Assembly (NCBI GenBank): GCA_946616295.1
Contig: CAMOIU010000024.1
Coordinates: forward strand, 1-39,879
Reading direction: 5' to 3'
DNA: 39,879 nt
From: CAG-791 sp002392385
GTDB taxonomy: Bacteria; Bacillota; Clostridia; Lachnospirales; Lachnospiraceae
This document shows, in pieces, positions 23,781 through 30,595 of this stretch. The notes under the pieces were generated by a model. The model was not told the DNA's origin, searched no databases, and saw only the letters and a program-made list of their open reading frames with translations. How positions within the stretch are numbered: the stretch's first letter is position 1; every line of letters begins with the position of its first letter. A program made the translations under genes and the position numbers.

Positions 23781-23809
23781 TTGTACTGGGGCGGCAGCGG
23801 GGCTATAAT
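23781..23809 (+). promoter_or_regulatory. Sigma-A promoter facing the gene remnant
   Basis: TTGTAC (23781-23786) and TATAAT (23804-23809) are separated by 17 bases on the plus strand. It points at the small disrupted frame that follows, back to back with the YfhO promoter. Confidence 0.6.
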
Positions 23810-23857
23810 GCTGATAACCGTGGCGCAGGACTGCCGCAGAGACGGCGGAGGGAAGAG

Positions 23858-24099
23858 ATGAACGATTATGTGAGAGAAGAACACGCGCGGCGCTGCGGGA
23901 GAGACTCGGCGCGCCGGAAGGAGCGGTCATAGAGATGGACACCTCCTTCCACTTCACGGATCCCCAGTACCGGCAGAGACTGGCCGTGGTGACCCAGGCC
24001 AGGGAGATCGATGTCATGCACCCGGCCGCGGCGGTGGCCGCTGAGACACTGCATCCTGAGAATGCGGCCGCTTTCCTCCGGATGCTTATGGGAGAATAA
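23858..24099 (+). pseudogene. Frameshifted remnant of a small exported/lipoprotein-like gene
   Basis: An ATG at 23858 with GGAGGGAAGAG before it opens MNDYVREEHARR but stops within 25 codons. The adjacent frame continues without a stop to 24099 and reads LRERLGAPEGAVIEMDTSFH, then LAVVTQAREIDVMHPA, then HPENAAAFLRMLMGE. A one-base slip in the GC run near 23883-23895 would join them into about 80 residues. From memory the pattern (DTSF, LTQAxDVMI, ENAxxFLxxLF) resembles small extracellular-domain proteins encoded beside YfhO-type genes in Clostridia, with the middle section missing. A good promoter and ribosome site remain. It fills most of the 425-bp gap between the two minus-strand genes. 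Confidence 0.5.
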
Positions 24100-24114
24100 G
24101 AGGACCAGAGACCG

Positions 24115-25887
24115 TCAGATACGGATCGTGAGAACGTTCAGACCCAGAAGATTCTGATAGCGAACGGACTCCGCCATGGCATAGACCATCCGGATACCGA
24201 TGTTGGAGGCCTTGTCGGCCGGGTCCGTCATGGCCCGTCTTTCGTCAGGATCGAAGGGCCTGCAGTCGTCCCGGATCCGGAGGATCAGGGAGTCGTCCTT
24301 GTGCACCGCCCGGATATCCACGGAATGGGGCCGGCTGTCCTTGGAAAAACCATGGTCCACCACATTGCCGGCCATCTCCTCCAGGGCCAGGCCCGCCAGC
24401 ATGGACCGGCGCCGGTCGACGCCGCTGCCCTCATAGAAGGACTGGACGGCCGCGGCCACCGTGGTGACCTCTTCCATAGTCCGCACGGAGAGGTCCATAA
24501 GGGCATCCTCCGGGACACCGAAGGAGGGCGGGATCACCATGAGCTCCGCCATATTGACCGGCAGGCGCCTGTTCATGAGCACCGCGTGGCCCAGAATGAA
24601 CAGACAGGATACGATACCGTTCATGACATTGGCGATGTAGACACTGTTCATGCCGATGAAGGGGATCAGGAGAGCCGTGAAGGCCGTGACCGTCACGACG
24701 GAGTCTAGGAAGACCAGGATGTGCACGAAAAGGTTCTTGCCGGAGGCCTGCCCGTAACAGATGAAGTGCATGACCACGATCCCCGTGGGCATGCAGAAGG
24801 GCAGGAAACGGAAGCCCCATTCCGTCATGGAGAAAACGGGGGCGGAGACATCCTGATAGAAGAGACGGGTGAAGGGCCGGGCGCAGACGATGATCAGGAC
24901 GCAGACGCCGCACATGAGGGGGATGTAGCGCCGGAAGACGTTGCGCATGACATCCTGCAGGGAATGCCGGTCCTCCTCGCCTATGCTGACGCTCATCAGC
25001 ATGCGGGAGACCGCCAGCATGCCGGTGGGGATGGTCCAGAAGATATTCATCAGGGAGTTGCAGGCCGTGAAGGCGGACAGGCCGTCGCTCCCCACCCAGC
25101 GGGTGAGCATGGCGTTGACTGCCAGGCCGCGGAAGGACAGGTAGGCGTAGGACAGGGCGCCGGGGATGCCGATCCGGAAGAGCTCCGCCACGTCCCCCGG
25201 CTTTATGCCCTGGAGACTGAAGCGGACATCCGCGTCGGGCCGGAGGAACCAGACGGCCTGGATCAGGCAGTATGCCCAGAGTCCCAGCGAGGAGGACAGG
25301 GCCAGGCCCAGGACCTGCATGTGCATGCAGACGATGAAGACCCAGTTTAGAAGGAGATTGATGACGACATAGGCGATACTGGCCGCCAGGGTGAGGTGGG
25401 CCCGGTTCTCCAGGGAGAGATAGCCGGACAGCTGCTGGCCCAGGACCTGGGGCAGGACGCTCAGGGCCATGCCCATGAGATAGATGTTGAGACTGGACTG
25501 CACGGGCACATCCGCGGTGAAGAGCCTGCCCAGACGCAGTGCCCCGCCCAGAAAGAGGGCAAGGGTCAGGACTGCGGAGATCAGGACAGACAGCTCCATG
25601 TCCAGCATAAAGATATCCCGGAAACGGTCTGTGCTGTTGCTGCCCTTGTACTCGGCGCTCAGTATCTGAGAGCCCCCGAGCAGGAGCGCGCTGACGGCAC
25701 CGATGACCAGGGACAGGGGGGAATAGAGACCCACGGCGCTCATGGCGTCCTGTCCCACGAAATTAGTGGCAAAAATACCGCTGACCAGGCCGTTGACCGC
25801 GTTCACGGCCGCCAGCATGATCTGGGCCGGCAGCAGGCGGAAACAGAGCTCCCGGATGATCCTGTCGTCTGAAGGAAGTTTATTCAT
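24115..25887 (-). CDS. MATE efflux transporter fused to a HATPase (RsbW-like) domain
   Basis: This 590-aa protein combines two modules. Residues about 1-445 are a 12-helix MATE cation antiporter (start NGLVSGIFATNFVGQDAMSA, with the internal repeat typical of the family). Residues about 451-590 are a soluble GHKL ATP-binding domain of the RsbW/SpoIIAB anti-sigma-kinase type: N box LALEEMAGNVVDHGF (E503, E504, N508), G1-like RIRDDCRPFDP (D540, D541), and a G2-like NIGIRMVYAMAESV. Ordinary MATE proteins are about 450 aa and lack this part. The fusion is continuous with no stop or frameshift. GGGGGGACTG precedes the ATG. The HATPase could sense or phosphorylate a partner or gate the transporter; no anti-anti-sigma (STAS) gene lies nearby. 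Confidence 0.88.
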   Translation of the reverse strand: MNKLPSDDRIIRELCFRLLPAQIMLAAVNAVNGLVSGIFATNFVGQDAMSAVGLYSPLSLVIGAVSALLLGGSQILSAEYKGSNSTDRFRDIFMLDMELSVLISAVLTLALFLGGALRLGRLFTADVPVQSSLNIYLMGMALSVLPQVLGQQLSGYLSLENRAHLTLAASIAYVVINLLLNWVFIVCMHMQVLGLALSSSLGLWAYCLIQAVWFLRPDADVRFSLQGIKPGDVAELFRIGIPGALSYAYLSFRGLAVNAMLTRWVGSDGLSAFTACNSLMNIFWTIPTGMLAVSRMLMSVSIGEEDRHSLQDVMRNVFRRYIPLMCGVCVLIIVCARPFTRLFYQDVSAPVFSMTEWGFRFLPFCMPTGIVVMHFICYGQASGKNLFVHILVFLDSVVTVTAFTALLIPFIGMNSVYIANVMNGIVSCLFILGHAVLMNRRLPVNMAELMVIPPSFGVPEDALMDLSVRTMEEVTTVAAAVQSFYEGSGVDRRRSMLAGLALEEMAGNVVDHGFSKDSRPHSVDIRAVHKDDSLILRIRDDCRPFDPDERRAMTDPADKASNIGIRMVYAMAESVRYQNLLGLNVLTIRI

Positions 25888-26011
25888 AATATATCAGTCC
25901 CCCCTTTTTGACGGAATCGCGCATCCTGCATGAACGCAGTCCCGTCTCTACTCTAGCTTACAGGCAGGAGGACCCTCCCGCAAGCGTAGAATCAAAGAGA
26001 TAGGGTCGTAC

Positions 26012-26040
26012 TTGTGCCCGGGGGCATTATCGTGTATGAT
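26012..26040 (+). promoter_or_regulatory. Sigma-A-like promoter of the aminotransferase gene
   Basis: TTGTGC (26012-26017) and TATGAT (26035-26040) are 17 bases apart, placing the start of transcription near 26047. This supports beginning the protein at 26084, not at earlier in-frame codons that overlap the promoter. Confidence 0.6.
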
Positions 26041-26083
26041 AGGGAGCAGTGATTGTATGCTTGTATACGAAAGAGAGGTGCCG

Positions 26084-27400
26084 ATGAAGGCCTACACAGA
26101 AATGACCAGGGCAGAGCTCCAGGAGGAATTCGCCCGGATGACGGCTGCATACAAGAAATACCAGGCCATGGACCTGAATCTGAATATGGCCAGGGGCAAG
26201 CCCTGCAGGGAACAGCTGGATCTCTCCATGGGACTGATGGACGCCCTCAATTCAGAGGCGGACCTGTCCTGTGAGGACGGCACGGACTGCCGCAACTACG
26301 GTGTGCTGGACGGCATATCGGAAGTCAAGGAGCTGATGGGGGACATGATGGAGAACAATCCCAACAACCTCATCATCTACGGCAATTCCTCCCTTAATAT
26401 CATGTATGACACGGTCTCCCGCGCCATGACCCACGGTGTGTTGGGAAACACCCCCTGGTGCAAGCTGGACAAGGTGAAGTTCCTGTGTCCGTCTCCCGGC
26501 TATGACCGCCATTTTGCCATCACGGAGTATTTCGGGATCGAGATGATCCCCGTCCCCATGTCCCCGGAAGGTCCGGATATGGATATGGTGGAGCGGCTGG
26601 TCGCTGAGGACGAGTCCATCAAGGGCATATGGTGTGTGCCCAAATATTCCAACCCCCAGGGCTACACCTACTCGGACGAGACCGTGCGCCGGTTCGCGAG
26701 GCTGAAGCCCGCGGCCAGGGATTTCAGGATCTTCTGGGACAACGCCTATACCATTCATCATCTCTATGATGACCCGCAGGACCACGTGATCGAGATCCTG
26801 GCGGAGTGCAAGCGGGCCGGCCATCCGGACCTGGTCTACAAATTCGCCTCCACGTCCAAGATCACCTTCCCGGGCTCCGGCATCAGCGCCCTGGCCACCT
26901 CCCCCAACAACCTGGAGGACATCCGCCGTCAGCTGTCCGTGCAGACTATCGGCCACGACAAGGTGAACCAGCTGCGGCACGTCCGCTTCTTCGGCGACAT
27001 CAGCGGCATGGTCGAGCACATGAGAAAACATGCCGATATCCTCCGGCCCAAATTTGAGGCGGTGGAGGAGATCTTCGAGCAGAATCTGGGCGGTCTCGGC
27101 ATCGCGGAGTGGACCAAACCCCACGGCGGTTATTTCATCAGCTTCGAGGGCATGCCCGGCACGGCCAGACGCATCGTGGACAAGGCCCGCAAGGCCGGCG
27201 TCATCCTGACCAAGGCCGGCGCCACCTGGCCCTACGGCAAGGATCCGCTGGACAACAATATACGCATTGCCCCCAGCTACCCGCCCCTCAATGACCTGAA
27301 GGTGGCGGCGGAGCTCTTCACCGTCTGCGTCCGCTATATCAGCATCAAGAAGATCCTGGAGAACATGGACGCCGCGGAGAAGGCGGCCGCCCAGGAATGA
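26084..27400 (+). CDS. PLP-dependent aspartate-type aminotransferase (PF12897-like)
   Basis: This 438-aa fold-type I aminotransferase resembles the less common aspartate aminotransferase group once annotated as MocR-like (NLNMARGKPCREQLDLS near the start, DCRNYGVLDGISEVKELM). The PLP lysine is K259 in ASTSKITFPGSG, and the cofactor contacts include WDNAYTIHHL. There is no GntR DNA-binding domain, so it is an enzyme and not a MocR regulator. It probably exchanges amino groups between aspartate or glutamate and 2-oxo acids in the cytoplasm. An upstream in-frame extension to 26012 was rejected because the promoter sits there and GAGAGG precedes 26084. Confidence 0.88.
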   Translation: MKAYTEMTRAELQEEFARMTAAYKKYQAMDLNLNMARGKPCREQLDLSMGLMDALNSEADLSCEDGTDCRNYGVLDGISEVKELMGDMMENNPNNLIIYGNSSLNIMYDTVSRAMTHGVLGNTPWCKLDKVKFLCPSPGYDRHFAITEYFGIEMIPVPMSPEGPDMDMVERLVAEDESIKGIWCVPKYSNPQGYTYSDETVRRFARLKPAARDFRIFWDNAYTIHHLYDDPQDHVIEILAECKRAGHPDLVYKFASTSKITFPGSGISALATSPNNLEDIRRQLSVQTIGHDKVNQLRHVRFFGDISGMVEHMRKHADILRPKFEAVEEIFEQNLGGLGIAEWTKPHGGYFISFEGMPGTARRIVDKARKAGVILTKAGATWPYGKDPLDNNIRIAPSYPPLNDLKVAAELFTVCVRYISIKKILENMDAAEKAAAQE

Positions 27401-27428
27401 AGCGAATGAACTGAATGGACCTGCCATC

Positions 27429-27467
27429 GCGGGGACCCGGAGAACAGCCGTCCCCGGCGCCTGTTTT
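27429..27467 (+). terminator. Possible terminator after the aminotransferase gene
   Basis: GGGGAC (27431-27436) pairs with GTCCCC (27450-27455), with CGC/GCG extending the stem past a bulge, and CTGTTTT follows. The stem is short and the T-run brief, so it is a weak candidate. Confidence 0.4.
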
Positions 27468-27478
27468 CGGGCTGCCTC

Positions 27479-27508
27479 TTTACAGGAGCAGGCCGCAGAG
27501 GGTATAAT
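27479..27508 (+). promoter_or_regulatory. Promoter of tRNA-Leu
   Basis: TTTACA (27479-27484) and TATAAT (27503-27508) are 18 bases apart, ending 36 bases before the tRNA. Both boxes are near consensus, as usual for a stable RNA gene. Confidence 0.65.
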
Positions 27509-27544
27509 CAATCCGGTGCGCGGGAGCAGCCTGTGCACCGGCAG

Positions 27545-27626
27545 GCCGGTGTGATGGAATTGGTAGACGTACCGCACTCAAAATGCGGCGGGGAGACCCG
27601 TGCCGGTTCGAGTCCGGCCACCGGCA
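27545..27626 (+). tRNA. tRNA-Leu (anticodon CAA)
   Basis: The 82-nt gene folds as a class II tRNA. The acceptor GCCGGTG (27545-27551) pairs with CACCGGC (27619-27625) and the discriminator is A. The anticodon arm is CCGCA, loop CTCAAAA, TGCGG, giving anticodon CAA for UUG leucine codons. The long variable arm CGGGGAGACCCG and the T arm GCCGG-TTCGAGT-CCGGC are present. The 3' CCA is not encoded. Confidence 0.96.
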
Positions 27627-27649
27627 TCTTTTGATAGGGGAAGTAGGAG

Positions 27650-27683
27650 AGGACTCCTGTACAGGTGTACAGGGGTCCTTTTC
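27650..27683 (+). terminator. Intrinsic terminator after tRNA-Leu
   Basis: AGGACTCCTGTACA (27650-27663) pairs with 27666-27679 over 14 bp with one G-T pair, and is followed by TTTC. It ends the tRNA transcript before the glycosidase cluster. Confidence 0.75.
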
Positions 27684-27753
27684 TGCGTTAAAATGGAACT
27701 GTCGGAGCACATGTCGCCGACACGGAGGTAAAATATACACAGGAGGGATTGAG

Positions 27754-28914
27754 ATGAGCAGGGAAGGATCGAAGGCGTTTCACGGCGCCAATCTGGGCAA
27801 CTGGCTGGTACTGGAACACTGGATGAGCCCGCATATTTTCGCCGGCACGGACGCGGAGGATGAGATCTGGCTCAACCGGCCGGAAAGCTGGAAGGACTTC
27901 ACAGACAGAGAAGAACTGGACCGCAGGATGAAGGAACACAGGGATACCTATGTGACGGAGGAGGATTTTGCCTATCTGGCCTCCCACGGGATCGACCATG
28001 TCCGCATTCCTGTGCCTTTTTTTATTTTCGGGGACAGGCCGCCCTACGCCGGCTGCATCGAGTATCTGGACAGGGCCTTTGACTGGGCGGAGGCCCACGA
28101 CATGACCATCCTCATCGACCTGCACACGGTCCCGGGCAGTCAGAACGGCTATGACAACGGCGGGATCACCGGCGTCTGCAGGTGGTGCAAGGATCCCCAG
28201 GAGGTGGCCTTTGCCTATACCGTGCTGGAGAGGCTGGCCCAGCGCTATGCCGACCGCCGGGGCCTCTTCGGGATCGAGGTCCTGAACGAGCCCATCAATT
28301 TCCTGACCTATATCACGGCTCCTTCCACCGGCAAGGCCCGCAACAAGGAGGAGGCCAGAGGGTCAGGCCCCGTGCCCACCTCCTTCCTCAAGACTTTCTA
28401 TAAGGAGGCCTACCGGCGGATCCGCAAGTATCTGCCCGCGGACAAGGCCGTGGTCTTCCACGACGGCTTCCGCATGACCGCCTGGAAGGACTTCTTCGTG
28501 AAGAACGGAATGGAGAATGTCTACCTGGACGTGCACATCTATATCTTTGCCATGGAGAATATCGCCCATATCCACAAGCCCTGGCTCTACAAGGCTTATA
28601 TCGCGGCGGACCGTCTGCGCCTGAAGATGGTCCAGAAGTATACGCCGGCCATCGTGGGCGAATGGTGCCTGTGCGCCGCCTATGCCTTCGATACGCCCAG
28701 GGACGGGCTCAGCGAGGAGGCCTACAGGGCGGAGAAGCGCCGCCGCTATAACGAGGTGGCGGAGATCGAGCTCAGCGTCTGGGAGGAGACCGCCGGTTGG
28801 TATTACTGGAACTACCAGCTCCGGAAGGACCTCTCCGATATGCCCGACCAGCGGTGGAAGGATCCCTGGGATCTGCGCAGATGCATCGAAGAAGGATGGC
28901 TGCCGGAAGTCTGA
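27754..28914 (+). CDS. Glycoside hydrolase family 5 (exo-beta-glucanase-like)
   Basis: This 386-aa TIM-barrel retaining glycosidase has no signal peptide. It starts with GANLGNWLVLEHWMSP as in GH5 exo-1,3-beta-glucanase relatives. It has HVRIPVPFFIF and LIDLHTVPGSQNG, the acid/base E179 in GIEVLNEP, and the nucleophile E303 in AIVGEW, and ends with WYYWNYQL. The frame opens much earlier through the tRNA, but AGGAGG at 27741-27746 lies 7 bases before the ATG at 27754, so that start was used. It probably removes glucose or short glucans from imported beta-glucosides. It opens a seven-gene sugar-degradation cluster on one strand. Confidence 0.9.
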   Translation: MSREGSKAFHGANLGNWLVLEHWMSPHIFAGTDAEDEIWLNRPESWKDFTDREELDRRMKEHRDTYVTEEDFAYLASHGIDHVRIPVPFFIFGDRPPYAGCIEYLDRAFDWAEAHDMTILIDLHTVPGSQNGYDNGGITGVCRWCKDPQEVAFAYTVLERLAQRYADRRGLFGIEVLNEPINFLTYITAPSTGKARNKEEARGSGPVPTSFLKTFYKEAYRRIRKYLPADKAVVFHDGFRMTAWKDFFVKNGMENVYLDVHIYIFAMENIAHIHKPWLYKAYIAADRLRLKMVQKYTPAIVGEWCLCAAYAFDTPRDGLSEEAYRAEKRRRYNEVAEIELSVWEETAGWYYWNYQLRKDLSDMPDQRWKDPWDLRRCIEEGWLPEV

Positions 28915-29060
28915 CGGAGACTGTCTGATCATTGGGCAATTTGCGCAGGAAAAAGTACAGTTCACGACAGGACCGGGAACAGTAAGAGAGAATGTGATAA
29001 ATTAGAAATAATTATTGTCGGCTTATTGTTGTTTTTGCACAAAGAGTACAGGAGGCGGGT

Positions 29061-30524
29061 ATGACGCAGAAAAATGCACTCAATCCTTATCTCCCCAGTT
29101 GGGAGTATGTACCGGATGCCGAGCCCCACATCGTGGACGGCCGTGTTTACGTGTATGGCTCACATGATCTCTTCAACGGCATCAACTTCTGCCTGGGCGA
29201 TTATGTCTGCTGGTCGGCGCCGGTGGACGACCTGGGCAACTGGACCTACCACGGCGTGATCTTCCGCAGGGAACAGGATCCTGCCGCCCCGAAGAACCGC
29301 ATCACCAACGGTCTGGCTGCGCCGGATATGGTCGTGGGCCCTGACGGCAGATACTATCTGTATTATTTCATGGGCGGCACCAAGATGATCTCCGTGGCTG
29401 TCTGTGACGAGCCCGCGGGCAAGTATGAGTTCTACGGCTATGTCAAGTACAAGGACGGCACGCCCATCGGCAAGCGCGGCGAACCCTTCCAGTTCGATCC
29501 CGGCTGCCTCAAGGATGACGACGGAAGGCTCTATCTTTATACCGGATTCGCCTTCGGCGGCAACCCGATCCTGCTCGACGGCTCCAAGCCCACCACGGAA
29601 GGCCCCATGTGGTTCGAGATCGACACGAACGACATGCTGACCGTCATCTCCGGCGACGACCTGCACTACATCGGCGTCCTCACCGGCGACAAGGCCAAGG
29701 GCACCCCTTATGAGCCCCAGCCCTTCGGCGAGGCCAGCTCCATGCGCAAGTTCGGGGACAAGTACTATTTCATCTACAGCTCCCTGAACAGCCACAACCT
29801 CTGCTACGCGGTCAGCGACAAGCCCACCGAGGGCTTCGAGTTCGGCGGCGTCCTGATCAGCTGCGGCGACATCGGCCTGCCCGGCGTCCCGGATGTCAGG
29901 CATGCCCACATGGACACCGGCAACACCCACGGCAGCCTGATCGAGATCGAGGGTAAGTATTACATCTTCTATCACCGCCACACCAACCGCAAGCAGTCCT
30001 CCCGCCAGGCCTGCGCGGAGGAGATCCGTTTCGAGAACGGCCGCTTCTACCAGGCGGAGATGACCTCCTGCGGACTCAACCGCGGACCGCTCCCGGGCAA
30101 GGGACACATTCCGTCCTACTGCGCCTGCAACGTCTACGGCAGGAAAGGGACCCGCTTCCTGAGCATGATCAAGTATCCCAAGGGCGGCAGCCCCTACATC
30201 ACCCAGAAGGGCAAGGACCGCGAGACCGGACCGGACCAGTACGTGTCCAATTTCTGCACGGACTGCACGGTCGCCTTCAAGTATTTCGACCTTCGCGAGA
30301 CCCGCTCCATCAAGGTCAACCTGCAGGGCTACGGCACCAACTGCGACGTGGTGATCCGCACCCAGGAGAAGGGGAACGTCATCTGCCGTATCCCCGTCCG
30401 CACCTGCAAGCAGGAGGAGAGCTTCACCGGCGTCCTGCCGGAGGGCCTCGGCGAGAAGGAAGCCCTCTACTTCAGCATTGAGGGCAAGGGAACCTTTGAT
30501 TTCGTCTCCTTCGATCTTGCCTGA
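29061..30524 (+). CDS. Glycoside hydrolase family 43
   Basis: This 487-aa five-bladed beta-propeller inverting glycosidase is cytoplasmic (no signal peptide). The catalytic triad is visible: base D19 (VPDAEPHIVDGRVYVYGSHD), pKa modulator D89 (AAPDMVVGPDGRYYLYY) and acid E224 (FGEASSMRK). A C-terminal beta-sandwich (about 350-487) may bind sugar, as CBM6-like domains do. Family members act on beta-xylosides, alpha-L-arabinofuranosides or beta-galactosides, and which one applies cannot be read off. AGGAGG lies 6 bases before the ATG. The GH2 gene follows after 71 bp that hold a strong hairpin. Confidence 0.9.
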   Translation: MTQKNALNPYLPSWEYVPDAEPHIVDGRVYVYGSHDLFNGINFCLGDYVCWSAPVDDLGNWTYHGVIFRREQDPAAPKNRITNGLAAPDMVVGPDGRYYLYYFMGGTKMISVAVCDEPAGKYEFYGYVKYKDGTPIGKRGEPFQFDPGCLKDDDGRLYLYTGFAFGGNPILLDGSKPTTEGPMWFEIDTNDMLTVISGDDLHYIGVLTGDKAKGTPYEPQPFGEASSMRKFGDKYYFIYSSLNSHNLCYAVSDKPTEGFEFGGVLISCGDIGLPGVPDVRHAHMDTGNTHGSLIEIEGKYYIFYHRHTNRKQSSRQACAEEIRFENGRFYQAEMTSCGLNRGPLPGKGHIPSYCACNVYGRKGTRFLSMIKYPKGGSPYITQKGKDRETGPDQYVSNFCTDCTVAFKYFDLRETRSIKVNLQGYGTNCDVVIRTQEKGNVICRIPVRTCKQEESFTGVLPEGLGEKEALYFSIEGKGTFDFVSFDLA

Positions 30525-30547
30525 AGAACGGAAACACAGGAATGCTG

Positions 30548-30573
30548 CCTGCCGGCCCGCCGCGGCCGGCAGG
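30548..30573 (+). other. GC-rich hairpin between GH43 and GH2 genes
   Basis: CCTGCCGGCC (30548-30557) pairs perfectly with GGCCGGCAGG (30564-30573) around a 6-base loop. No T-run follows, so it is more likely an mRNA processing or stability element than a terminator. Confidence 0.5.
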
Positions 30574-30595
30574 ATGACTGAGCAGAGGGATAATC

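Noticed and set aside
27583..27753. N-terminal extension of the GH5 protein across the tRNA and terminator
   Set aside because: The frame opens inside tRNA-Leu and crosses its terminator. AGGAGG 7 bases before the ATG at 27754 and the family's usual N-terminus fix the later start.
30548..30573. The hairpin after GH43 as an intrinsic terminator
   Set aside because: The stem is strong but there is no T-run after it, and the next gene starts 22 bases later in the same cluster.
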